Origin: Chara braunii
Lineage: Eukaryota > Streptophyta > Charophyceae > Charales > Characeae
Direction of reading: 5' to 3'
Length of the DNA: 21,761 nt
Assembly: GCA_003427395.1 (NCBI GenBank)
Contig: BFEA01001299.1
Coordinates: 42,024 to 63,784, forward strand
Below are positions 1-8,100 of the stretch, in pieces. The notes under the pieces are model-generated. The model made no database searches. It saw nothing but the letters and a program-made list of their open reading frames with translations, and was not told the DNA's origin. Position numbers and translations under genes: made by a program. Every line of letters starts with the position of its first letter. Position 1 is the first letter of the stretch.

Positions 1-117
1 GGCTACCTCGTTGTGCTGGCACGGCTAGCTTGAGACCAAGAAGTCAGGAGTAGTGGGTGTCTGTGCAAGCCGAGTGCCTATTTTTGGAGACAAGATTGTC
101 TATTCTGAGCGAAAACC

Positions 118-639
118 ATGGCGTTGCACGGATATAGACCTGGGTACTTGTATCACCAGGCCCGCTGGAAACCTTTGTCCGGGGAAGGGCCCTGGATTAC
201 CGTCATACTCAATTATGACGGTGGAGATGAGCTGGTAATGAAGATCAACGTGGAGGGAGCAAGAGAGGGGGAGATGCGGACTACCTCGAAGTTACAGGAT
301 GCGATTTCAGAGGCAAGAGACCGGGCTGAGAGACGTTGCAGGCGGGACGGAGTGACGACAAGGCTACGGATAACGGTGGCCTATCATGAGACAGAGACTT
401 CGATGGACACAACAGACCTGGAACAGATCCACCAGGACAGGGACTCAGGAGGGGAAAGTGAGATGAGCGACGCAGACCGAGAGACGGACCTCCGGTTCTG
501 GAACAGGCCAGGGGAGATCCAAAAGCATCACCGGTCAGCAGACCCAGTGGAAGGAGGACCCGAGGCCAGCTCTCGTCAGTTGGCGCCCATAGGCCGCGAA
601 ACGGGAGAGAGACAAGGCAGAGGGAAAGGACGCGTGTGA
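118..639 (+). CDS. LTR-borne ORF of unknown function, copy 1 (173 aa)
   Basis: I do not recognise this protein. The ATG sits in a strong Kozak context (AAAACCATGGCG). The N-terminal half (about residues 25-95) looks folded: a strand (WITVILNY), a second strand (ELVMKINV), a helix rich in Ala/Arg/Glu (LQDAISEARDRAERR) and a third strand (LRITVAYHE). The C-terminal half is charged and low-complexity, ending in an RQGRGKGRV-like basic tail. The copy at 20093-20614 is open over exactly the same length. About 13 replacement and 6 silent differences separate the two, so I see no strong sign of purifying selection since the copies parted. The strand-strand-helix-strand order resembles the leader domains at 7122-9576, but sequence identity is too low to claim homology. 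The ORF could also be a chance opening in GC-rich LTR sequence. Confidence 0.45.
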   Translation: MALHGYRPGYLYHQARWKPLSGEGPWITVILNYDGGDELVMKINVEGAREGEMRTTSKLQDAISEARDRAERRCRRDGVTTRLRITVAYHETETSMDTTDLEQIHQDRDSGGESEMSDADRETDLRFWNRPGEIQKHHRSADPVEGGPEASSRQLAPIGRETGERQGRGKGRV

Positions 640-889
640 GCGCGCGGCGGTCAGAGGTCAACAGGTGGCTGTTCTGAGAAACGAAAAAGCCAAGGCGAAT
701 GCAGTAGGACGACACGGGGGGCATATACTTGTTCGACACGTGGCGCAGCGAGAGAGGGAGCAAGAGGGCGTTCAATGAGGGGTATGCGAGTGAGAGTGGA
801 CAGTATGCCCGGCGCACGCGGGGCAGTCTGACAGAACGAGAAAAGGAGGGAAAAGGAAAGAGCGGAACGAGTGAGCAGGTGAAAGATGG

Positions 890-897
890 TGACGTCA
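890..897. promoter_or_regulatory. CRE-like palindrome TGACGTCA, copy 1 site 1
   Basis: A perfect TGACGTCA lies inside the longer shared string TGGTGACGTCAACTG, which recurs at 1266. It is a consensus bZIP (CREB/ATF-type) site and plausible as an LTR enhancer. Confidence 0.45.
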
Positions 898-974
898 ACT
901 GGACTGCAGTACGCAACTAGCCTGAAAAATGACTGTAATGAGTGGCGTACTAGTGAAAGTGTCGTGAGGCAGGC

Positions 975-992
975 AACAAGGGCGTGAGAGGT
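975..992 (+). other. 18-bp block present only in repeat copy 1
   Basis: Copy 1 has 18 bases here that are missing between 20949 and 20950 in copy 2. It is the only length difference seen between the two repeats. The block ends in GAGAGGT, which recurs just after it in TTGAGAGGTCAAC, so slippage or short-repeat deletion is likely. Confidence 0.9.
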
Positions 993-1265
993 GATTGAGA
1001 GGTCAACGTTGCTCGTCTCTTGAGCAGCGGGGTTCAGCGTGTTTTGTTATCTTTCTACGCGCCTGACAAGATAACCCTCGGGGAATCATTTTTTATGAGG
1101 CAATTATCATGGAGAACTTCCAAAGAGGCTCTGATGTGCGCCGAGACAGTTGCCCAGCCGCTTGATTATGTCGCTCACAAATTAAGAGAGGGTGCTCAAT
1201 ATCGGACACCTACTCTTCTTCCTTAGTGCATGTAAGCGGGACGCGTGAGTGAGAAGTAGCGCTGG

Positions 1266-1273
1266 TGACGTCA
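1266..1273. promoter_or_regulatory. CRE-like palindrome TGACGTCA, copy 1 site 2
   Basis: This is the second perfect TGACGTCA in the repeat, with the same flanks as site 1 (TGGTGACGTCAACTG). It is preserved in the other repeat copy at 21223. Confidence 0.45.
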
Positions 1274-1829
1274 ACTGCGTTTCCGCATTCTTCTACGATG
1301 GAGAGAGTCTCGTTTCCTTGAAGACGATTTTTCTTACCGCCTGTCACACTGCCTCTGAGTGACCCTCAACTTGTGATTGCCAGAGGCTGCCGATGCGCTT
1401 CACCGTGGTTGCTCTGGTCGAAATTCTCAGATAAGATAGTGACTATCGCGAGATAACTTCTTCTGACTTATTAATTTTCGGTTATTTTCTTTCTTTTGTT
1501 TTGGTTAATTAGGATGATTGGTCGTTGTTAATCGGTTATGTTTTTATCATGACAAGGGTCAATCTTGCAGTGGATTGCGTGAGTAGGTAAACAAGGGGGA
1601 GAAGCCCCGACTCATAGTAATAATTAGAAATATGCAGGCCGTGAAAAAAGTCCAACGTATGGGCTACTATTCTAAGGGAATTAGCAAGACTGAGGCGGTT
1701 GGATAATTTTGGTGTTGATGCTGTCGATTGGTCGTATTCCTCTGTGTTGAGAGGTCTGGCTGATCACATGGCAAGGTCAAAGAGACGAACAACCTTTGCG
1801 TTCGTGTGTCCTGTGCCATGTGATCGCAT

Positions 1830-1985
1830 CGTGTGACTGTATCGTGCTATGCCACGAGGCTGCATTGAAGTGCCTATTCTATATAGCTGCATTGAGTGTC
1901 TACTCCATATGACTACTTTGAGTGCATGTTTTTGTGTGGCTGCATCGCGTGTTTTGTTCCAGATGACTGCACTGAGTGACAACTC
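1830..1985 (+). repeat. Degenerate tandem repeat (GCTGCATTGAGTG-like units)
   Basis: About five imperfect units are seen, such as GGCTGCATTGAAGTG, AGCTGCATTGAGTG, GACTACTTTGAGTG, GGCTGCATCGCGTG and GACTGCACTGAGTG. They are separated by T-rich spacers often containing CTATTCTATAT or CTACTCCATAT. Spacing ranges from about 26 to 40 bp. Confidence 0.6.
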
Positions 1986-3016
1986 CGATTAGAGAAGGCT
2001 GGATAAACACCTCTTTCTGATGTTGTCTGCTTTTTAGCCTGATGTGCCTCAATCTTGACGTTGGGTCATCTCTACTCTTGGTCCTCGTCCTACATCAGCC
2101 GTTCTTTTCACTCTCCTTTGCAAGTGGTGGGTGTGAAGCCCCTTGAGGGAACTCTGAGTTTACTCGTATTATGTGCAGTGTGCATATCTGAGCAGAGCCG
2201 CTAATCGTCGCTATCTTCATTGATGACAGTCAGTCTTCAGTCTGATCACACTTCGGTAAGTCACTGACTATCAAGAGTTATCCACAAGGATATGGATGGG
2301 GAGAAATGATTATTGATTAGCGAGCTCGTTGATTGAAACTAGGCTGAGGGTTTGATGGGGTCGCTAATAAGTGGCCTCGAATAAGCATTCTTGGAAAAAC
2401 CTTTAATAACTGTCCCTATGCTTGTTAAAATGCTGGGGAGAAAACGGTGAGTTGTCTTTTGAAACGACTGTGACATATGAGACGAGGGTGAGATCCATCA
2501 GTTTGTCTTTGATCTTGTGTAGAACCCCTCTCGTGTGTGGGTGCTAATTATCATTCTCTTTTCTCGTACTTTGTCAAGTTTTTTTTCCTTTTTGCGATAC
2601 CGGAAGTTTAACGACAGTGACAACCTGTCCTCTTAGTGTTTGTTCCACTATGCCGTTGTTCGATGAGAAAAAGGGGGGTGATGCTAAAGAGAGTTGCTTA
2701 TCTGTTGGTCAAGTATTTGCTTGACGGAGATTAGTTACTCAGTTATCTTGGGGTCTGTTCGTTGATTAGGCAGTGTTCATGTTTCAATTCACATGAGCAA
2801 AGGAAGAACGGTAAAACGGTTGAAAATGCGTTTCCTCGCAAATTAAAGAGGTGTACGGAAGTGACATATGTGATGTGACGTCTCCGGATGATTTTGAGTG
2901 AGCAGCGTTTTGGCAATTTAGTGGAAATCAGACTTCTCATTATGTGTCTGGCTGAAGCTGTGTTAATGAACCGTTGGGTTTTTCTTTCCCTTTTCCTCAG
3001 ACAAAGTTACTCGCAA

Positions 3017-3067
3017 GTGACACCTCTGCAATCAGTCATGATTGTGACACCTCTGCAATCAGTCATG
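3017..3067 (+). repeat. 24-bp perfect direct repeat, two copies
   Basis: The same 24-base string (starting GTGACACCTCTGCAATCAG) occurs at 3017-3040 and 3044-3067, separated by three bases (period 27). It looks like a small recent tandem duplication. Confidence 0.9.
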
Positions 3068-4495
3068 CTCACGACAGTAGGCTGTCACTACTTACCTTAC
3101 TGGCTGGTCAAAGGCACCATGAGTTAAGGTCATAATCCCAGCCAGGCGAGACTCTGTCTCTAGGATCATGTCAGACTGTTCAGTCGTAAGGTGATCATTT
3201 CTCCGATTGGAACAGCTCCTGATCGTCCAGCCACTGGATAACCTTCACGTTGGGACTGACGAATCGGAGCTCATTTACACTACTCAGTCAACATTGCACT
3301 CAACATGTCCTGGACCTAGGACTTGTAAGATCTGGGCCGCCTGTTTGCTCAAGGGCTACTGTGCGAGAATCGTGATCCGTGCAGTCTCTAGCTCATAGCA
3401 CGATGAGCAGCGATCTTGCGGGATATCAGTGTTGAGTTTGTCTGATGACTATGAGTTACCCTATACAGTATGCACAAACCAATCTACTGGCAAAAGTGGG
3501 CATCTCTGAGTACTTGTCGCTTAGAAAGACCTGTTTGAGCCCTGTTGATAGCTTCTTCCGACATGTGAGTGTGGTCTGACGAACTGCAAGTACCCATAAG
3601 CCTCTTAGCAGCGGGAGGTTGCAGCACCCAAGCGACATTAAACATCAGAGGTTTAATCGGACCCTTATTCACCTTACTACTGTGGAAGAGGGGCACTGTT
3701 CATAATATGTATTCGGTCTAGAGCCACGTTTGAATGCAGCGTGACGGTTGAGGACATCCTATCCTAATCAGTGCCTGGGTCCACTCGTTGCCCTCCTAGT
3801 GGTTTCCGCTCCAACAGGAACTCAGTTTACTATCTGAGAAAATACGCAACCTAAACTGTTTGGGCGTAAAAATTCGAGCGTGATAATTAATTGAGTCCGG
3901 CGTTTCGCCTTAGAAGGATACTAAAACACCTATGCCCCACATCACATCAGACAGAAGGAAAACCCTGAGGGAATCATTGGTACTTTCACATGAGCTGAGG
4001 GCAATACTCTTACGTTCTCAGTCGATACACAGTCAGAAAAGTTAGTCTGAGCAATGCCATACGATGTGTAAGTTACAGCAGATCAGGAGCTTTAACCCAC
4101 CCCCTTAGCTACGTGTGATACTCAGAACTGCACCATCTTGAGTAACAGGCGTTGCTCTTTGTTGTATACATATCATGTCAGACTATCTATGACATGCTTT
4201 ATGCAAAAGGGGCGAAAAATTTTATTTGAGGTTGTTAAGTGGATCATCTACGGCCACTAGCTGGATGGAAAGTTTATACGCCATTACCTGGATTCGAATA
4301 GTTTTCGTGAAAAGGTCATGACCAACATTATCTCCAATCTTGTGGGGCGAGCATTCATTAGTGCCAACTTTTGAAAGAAAGAAACTTAGTCGCCTCTGGT
4401 CGGTGAAAGAATGCAGAACTCTCAACGGAACTACAAACAGTTGCACTGTTATTTAGCCAACCGATCCACGCTCCAACCCTTCTGAGGGATGGTGG

Positions 4496-4502
4496 TATAT
4501 AA
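4496..4502 (+). promoter_or_regulatory. TATA-like box (TATATAA)
   Basis: TATATAA lies 155 bp before the ATG at 4651, inside the inferred LTR. It could mark the U3 promoter. No initiator element was identified, and two short ATGs (4525 and 4599) lie in between. Confidence 0.3.
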
Positions 4503-4650
4503 CGCTCCCGAGGAATTAGCAATAATGAAAGAAGAGGAGATCTTCGTAGTGAAAAGCACAACTGTCCTGGAAAAACACAGAAATTGGAAGGATAGCGCAT
4601 GTCAGAATATGTAGTTTCACAGACTAACTCAGAGGGAGTTCGCGGTCAAA

Positions 4651-4905
4651 ATGGCCGGGGAGAAGAAGTACATCGAGTATGTTGTTTACTTCTACGGACT
4701 CGACGGTAAAATACACAGTATCGGTTCTTCGCTGGAAAGTGTGGAACAGGCCAGGGCAAAACTCGCATAAGGCAGTAGCGTACAAACTACCATTTTCAGA
4801 GCTCTACCAACATCTAGACCGCAGCTGTATACAGCTCCTCTTGCGGTACGAAGACACGAGAATTTACAATTCAGTGTATCAGACTGCGTCCCATGTATCG
4901 AATGA
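4651..4905 (+). pseudogene. Broken small ORF in the LTR (unknown function)
   Basis: The ATG lies in the context GGTCAAAATGGCC, closely like the Gag start at 9647 (GGTCAAGATGGCA). In both, the codons around the start read V-K-M-A-G. The frame runs 39 codons to a TAA at 4768-4770, then stays open to a TGA at 4903. The first part shows strands YIEYVVYFYG and KIHSIG followed by a helix LESVEQARAKLA. This is the same strand-strand-helix order seen in the leader domains at 7122-9576 and in the 118-639 ORF. I do not recognise it. It may be a decayed member of that family or a short peptide, and sequence identity is weak. Confidence 0.35.
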
Positions 4906-4940
4906 CATTCGGTGGATGTCAAGAGCAGTGTTCAGTAACC

Positions 4941-5085
4941 AGAACTGTACTCTGAACTGCACTCGGAACTGTACTCGGAACCGTACTCAAAACTGTACTT
5001 GGAACTGTACTTAGAGCGGTTCTTAGGACAGTACTTGGGACTGCATTCAGAACAATGCTTAGGACGGTGCTCAGAACGGCATTTA
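4941..5085 (+). repeat. 12-bp minisatellite, GGAACTGTACTC type
   Basis: About twelve degenerate 12-bp units vary around GGAACTGTACTC (AGAACTGTACTC, TGAACTGCACTC, GGACAGTACTTG, AGAACGGCATTT). Because 12 is a multiple of three, one frame reads as repeated Asn-Cys-Thr, but nothing indicates that it is translated. Confidence 0.85.
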
Positions 5086-5160
5086 ACTGTGGATTCAGTC
5101 ACCATTCAATCTGTGTTTAATCAACAAACAACCAATTCAAATGGCAACGACAATTCATTA

Positions 5161-5430
5161 GCAAGCAATCAGTCTCCGGAATAGCAAGCAATCAGTTTCC
5201 GGAGCAGCAAGCAATCAATTTTCAGAGCAGCAGTCACAGTTTTCTGATCAGCAACTACTAAGTTTTCTGATCTGCAATCATTCAGTCTCCTAACCAGCAT
5301 TAAGAAGCAGCAATCAGTTATCAGCAATTAGTCATCAACAATCAGTCATCGGCAATCAGTCATCAGCAATCAGTCATCAACAATCAGTTATCAGCAATCA
5401 ATTAATCGGCAATCAGTTATCAGCCATCAG
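5161..5430 (+). repeat. 12-bp minisatellite, AGCAATCAGTCA type
   Basis: Many units of AGCAATCAGTCATC/AACAATCAGTTATC type are seen. They are clean at 5310-5400 and degenerate at 5161-5310, where units are longer (GCAAGCAATCAGTCTCCGGA). The array follows directly after the other 12-bp array, which has an unrelated unit sequence. Confidence 0.85.
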
Positions 5431-5574
5431 TTCCCATTGAACAATTATCAATGATCATCTAGTCAATCTGCACCGACTAATTTACCCATGAGTACAGTCG
5501 AATCCTTTCGAGTCTGCGAGTCAGTGCTAGCTAATCTCAATCAGATTTCATGCAAGGAGGCATTCCGTTATTAG

Positions 5575-6150
5575 TATGCTAGTGCCATTGGTTTCAGACA
5601 AGGAGATCTGTCAATCTTCATTGTCCAGACCAGTTTTGTTGATGGCACTGTCCACGATCTGAGGCCTTACCTGAAGAGGGGCAAGGAGACTCATGAATTT
5701 TTTGATCCAGTCTCGATCTCAACCACTGAATACCTTGACCAGAGAGAGAGGGAGCTCGATGAGAGTGACACTACGTTGATCCGCAACTTCGGACCGATGC
5801 TTTATACTGACTATCCTAAGCCTCCAATCCCTTCTCTTCTCACTGATGGCACGAGTTGGCTGGATGTGATCGGTTTGGCAAAGAGGTACATCTCTCCAGC
5901 GGTGATTGACATTGAGGTGTTGACTGACCCCACTTAGTATCCCTACCTCAGACGAGGGGTCTTTTCTGTGGACGGGCTGCCTACATTGTGGGAGGAGTTT
6001 TGCTCCATGGTTAACTACCGTGTTATGTGCCTCGGATGGTCGTGCTCAGTGCTTGTTGGCTACAGGTGGCATTTTGTCACGAAGCCTCAGTCTCAGATTG
6101 TACGTGGGCATGGGTCTCGACACCAGAGAAGATCAATGAAAAGAGATTGA
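5575..6150 (+). pseudogene. Leader-type domain A, upstream of the PBS, one stop
   Basis: The frame is open from 5575 to a TAG at 5935-5937 and continues to 6150. There is no clear ATG at its head. The product is unknown, but it aligns by eye with domain B (7122-7535). Shared landmarks in order are a hydrophobic strand (LSIFIVQTSFV in A, TICVVLTHFL in B), DLRPYL / DIRPYV, a charged helix (YLDQRERELDE), a GPM/GIM motif, a proline-rich PPIPSL / SIPSIPD stretch, and SWLDVIGLAKRY / NWLSIINMVL at the end. This is the only strongly similar member on the LTR side of the primer-binding site. Residues after the internal stop (5968-6150) have no counterpart in B. Confidence 0.55.
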
Positions 6151-6450
6151 GAGAGACTGACCTGAGGGACAAGTGAGGACTCTTGAGAGGTGTTGATCAT
6201 GCCTGTTTACATGTACTTTCTGATATTATTATTGAGTCATCATTCTTCCCTCATTCAATTGCCCATGTCTTTGCTCGAGTCAGTCCGTTTTACTTTCTAC
6301 ATTATTCTTGCTTCATGATTGCCTCTGTGGATGTTTTGTCACAATTCTCAAAATCAAATTGACATCATTGATGCATGCATAGCGCTCCATAATTTTTATG
6401 ATTATTATTTGCATAATTCTCTGCTGTTCCGAATCAAAATAAAAGATTCA
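6151..6450 (+). other. AT-rich stretch ending in a poly(A) signal
   Basis: No gene is visible. The region is T/A-rich and leads into the AATAAA at 6438. It is probably LTR 3' sequence. Confidence 0.5.
6438..6443 (+). promoter_or_regulatory. Poly(A) signal AATAAA
   Basis: The hexamer lies 341 bp before the inferred LTR end. About 250 bp of that gap is an apparent later insertion (6471-6719). The original distance would be near 90 bp, a normal R/U5 spacing. Confidence 0.45.
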
Positions 6451-6719
6451 TAAGACCGGGGACCAGCGAAGACCGCAATTCAAGGGTCTCGCTCGAAGCC
6501 GGACGCACACAACAGGAAGGGATTTGCATTATTTAATTTATTTTATTTATTGCAATCACATACGTCGGTACGAAAAATTATTTCAAGCATCAACTATCTG
6601 CTAATTCGATCAGGAGAGAGGAATCTGCTGAAAGGGTTAGAAGACTGAAGGAGGAAGGAAAACGAGAAGCAAAAGAAGAGATTTCAGTGTGACAGGTGGT
6701 AAGACCGGGGACCAGCGAA
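6451..6719 (+). repeat. Insertion flanked by 20-bp direct repeats
   Basis: TAAGACCGGGGACCAGCGAA occurs at 6451-6470 and again, identically, at 6700-6719. Between them lie 229 bp: about 94 bp of AT-rich unique sequence, then 125 bp copied from the protease ORF, then 10 bp. The flanks look like a 20-bp target-site duplication, far longer than the 4-6 bp made by Ty3-type integrases. A retroposed or repair-captured chimeric fragment is likely. Confidence 0.7.
6565..6689 (+). repeat. 125-bp copy of protease-ORF segment 11770-11894
   Basis: 124 of 125 bases match 11770-11894. The only mismatch is G at 6678 versus A at 11883. The copied piece corresponds to codons after the protease domain. The match breaks cleanly at both ends. 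Its divergence (0.8%) is well below the roughly 4% between the long direct repeats, so it is probably younger than the element's integration. Confidence 0.95.
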
Positions 6720-6788
6720 ATCCTGCGTGACAGCCTGTTGGCTTTCGAGTTGCCCGAAGTGGCCCGACTGGAAAAAGTGCGACAAAAA

Positions 6789-6806
6789 TGGCGCCGTTGT
6801 CGGAGA
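6789..6806 (+). promoter_or_regulatory. Primer-binding site, tRNA-Asp type
   Basis: TGGCGCCGTTGTCGGAGA is complementary to a tRNA 3' end reading ...CAACGGCGCCA. It differs at two positions from the plant Athila/Tat-type PBS (TGGCGCCGTTGCCGGGGA, tRNA-Asp), as I recall it. It sits four bases after a CA dinucleotide, the usual arrangement at the 5' LTR/internal junction. Confidence 0.75.
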
Positions 6807-7121
6807 CATGAAAAAATTTTCGTGTCCGGAACGAGCCTGGGTCATCATTATCTTTGAGCTTTGATTAGGACGTGAGAACTGCTGACATTTCTGTAAGCTT
6901 CATGCTAATTTTATTATTCTCATTTGAGTCCCGATTTTCTTGAGAATCACGATTGCTAACTGTGATTTGTTTCTTCCTTGTGTGAGGTACCACACTGGAT
7001 AGGGAAAAGAAGATTGATACTATTGACTGGAGAGGATCGAGCTTGACACCAGGTATGCCAAATTTTCGTTCAACACATTGAAAGAAAATTGAAAGGAAGA
7101 GAGTGAGACGGATCGAGACAA
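6807..7121 (+). other. Untranslated leader between PBS and first leader ORF
   Basis: I see no gene here. The stretch contains the possible intron at 6893-6986 and an A-rich purine run at 7080-7110. Confidence 0.5.
6893..6986 (+). other. Possible leader intron
   Basis: A GTAAGC donor (6893), a TGCTAAC branch-point-like motif (6954-6960), a T-rich tract (6966-6979) and an AG at 6985-6986 form a plausible 94-nt intron between the PBS and the first leader ORF. No coding frame supports it, so this rests on motifs only. Confidence 0.3.
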
Positions 7122-7535
7122 ATGCTGGTCGACGGTGCTCTGAGAGAATTGTCTAAATTTACTACAAGAGGGATATTTCCTTACAGGTACGAGGCTGGTT
7201 GGAGCTATCACTCTTGTGGCTCAACCATTTGCGTAGTGTTGACTCACTTCTTGGAAAGAGATATCTATGATATCCGTCCCTATGTCAAGGAAGGAGGCAA
7301 CAATGATGGTGAGGATTTTAATTGGTTATGGGAGATTGTGATCCAATTTATTTATGATGAAAAGACAGACTTGATCAAGCAAAAGAGGAAAGTGGAATGG
7401 GGTATAATGCCAGTAACATACAAGACTGTTTCAATCCCTTCTATACCTGACAGCTATTGTGATGAGACCAACTGGCTGTCAATAATCAACATGGTATTGA
7501 CAAGGGAGAAAAAAAACGGTGGTCATGAGAGCTGA
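7122..7535 (+). CDS. Leader domain B, unknown function (137 aa, open)
   Basis: This is the longest unbroken member of the tandem leader family. I do not recognise it. By eye it carries an amphipathic start (LVDGALRELSKF), a strand TICVVLTHFL, the family mark YDIRPYV (about residue 50), a charged middle, a proline stretch (SIPSIPD) and a terminal NWLSIINMVL. It aligns with A, C, D and E at the same landmarks, and its head matches those of C and D (VECLLRSLNTLS, KLLNSLNSIA). It may be part of a once longer multi-domain ORF before gag rather than a separate gene. The last codons overlap the head of C in another frame. Confidence 0.5.
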   Translation: MLVDGALRELSKFTTRGIFPYRYEAGWSYHSCGSTICVVLTHFLERDIYDIRPYVKEGGNNDGEDFNWLWEIVIQFIYDEKTDLIKQKRKVEWGIMPVTYKTVSIPSIPDSYCDETNWLSIINMVLTREKKNGGHES

Positions 7536-8010
7536 AGAGATTTCAGCGGAAGTAATCAGACAAAGAAGGTCAAATTTTGGCAGAGGTTCGGGTCCAAGTC
7601 AAGAAAAGGTTGAATGTCTCCTAAGATCGTTGAATACTCTGAGTAAGAGAGAGACATTTTCATATGAAGTTGTCAGGTATGAGATGGTCGAGAGCGGATG
7701 AGAGCAAGAACGGTTATATGTACTGATATTCTACTTCACCGACCTGAATGTGTATGACGTAAGAATTTATGTCTCAAAAGAAAGAAATGTTGACGCAGTG
7801 TATGAGAGATGTTGGGGATTTGTTGAAGAGGTAGTACTGAGAGAGAAATAGAGGCTTGAGAGAGAGAACACATGCTTCAATGGATCTACTCGATCCATTG
7901 CCTTCAAGAGATTTACAACTTCTCCCTTACCTGATATAAATCTATCAAAAGATGATTGGTTTGCGGTGATTGAGTTTGCCCAGAAAGTGAAAAGAGGTCA
8001 AGGAGTCTGA
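7519..8010 (+). pseudogene. Leader domain C, two internal stops
   Basis: One frame runs from 7519 to the TGA at 8008, broken by a TGA at 7699 and a TAG near 7849. Landmarks in order are a helix VECLLRSLNTLSKRE, a strand LYVLIFYFTDL, YDVRIYV, a helix ending EEVVLREK-stop-RLERE, a proline stretch TTSPLPD and the end DDWFAVIEFAQKVKR. Domain D shows nearly the same series (LYVLTCYFIDLDEYDIGIYV; DEKRRLEREG), so C and D are the closest pair by eye. There is no ATG that I would trust at the start. Function unknown. Confidence 0.55.
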
Positions 8011-8100
8011 TGAGTCGACGTTATGTATCTTTGAGAGAAAAATCAAAGCTTAACTTGATAAGAGGCCATGAAGGGCTAAGTAAGGCTAAATCAGAACAAG

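Larger units (their letters stand above)
1..1753 (+). repeat. Long direct repeat, copy 1
   Basis: This stretch matches 19976-21710 almost end to end. I count about 70 substitutions by eye over roughly 1,735 aligned bases (about 4%). The only length difference I see is an 18-bp block at 975-992 that is missing from copy 2. Base 1 of the window lies inside the repeat, so it probably extends further left. The match ends sharply after GTTGAGAG at 1746-1753. The best reading is LTR sequence. Confidence 0.95.
1754..4495. other. Non-coding stretch, probably inside the 5' LTR
   Basis: I see no convincing gene here. Open frames are short, overlap on both strands and show no family motif. Two small repeats are listed separately (1830-1985 and 3017-3067). 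Base composition is mixed and unremarkable. Under the long-LTR model this is LTR sequence whose 3' counterpart lies beyond a hAT-like insertion. Under the short-LTR model it would be internal leader. Confidence 0.6.
1..6784 (+). repeat. 5' LTR, right-hand part (inferred)
   Basis: Inferred LTR end: the bases at 6781-6784 read GACA, ending in the canonical CA. Four A residues follow, then a tRNA-Asp-type primer-binding site at 6789. An AATAAA lies 341 bp upstream. Only 1-1753 can be matched to the second copy, because that copy stops at 21710. The LTR start lies before base 1. Inside are the 118-639 ORF, CRE-like palindromes, a TATA-like box at 4496, 12-bp minisatellites and two broken small ORFs. 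The alternative is a short LTR ending at 1753. That is less attractive because there is no CA end and no clear PBS at that point. Confidence 0.5.

Noticed and set aside
281-916. Long minus-strand open frame (211 aa) through the repeat
   Set aside because: It overlaps the 118-639 ORF, is broken to 141 aa in the other repeat copy, and is Leu/Ser/Pro-rich as expected for the complement of purine-rich DNA.
1754-1775. Primer-binding site directly after repeat copy 1 (TGGCTGATCACATGG)
   Set aside because: It begins TGG but matches no tRNA 3' end I know, and no CA precedes it. The site at 6789 is far better.
4679-5014. 111-aa frame ending in Asn-Cys-Thr repeats
   Set aside because: It arises from the 12-bp minisatellite and overlaps the better-supported frame at 4651; no motif upstream of the repeats.
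5310-5430. CRISPR-like array in the AGCAATCAGTCA repeats
   Set aside because: Units are contiguous 12-mers without spacers, in a eukaryotic element.
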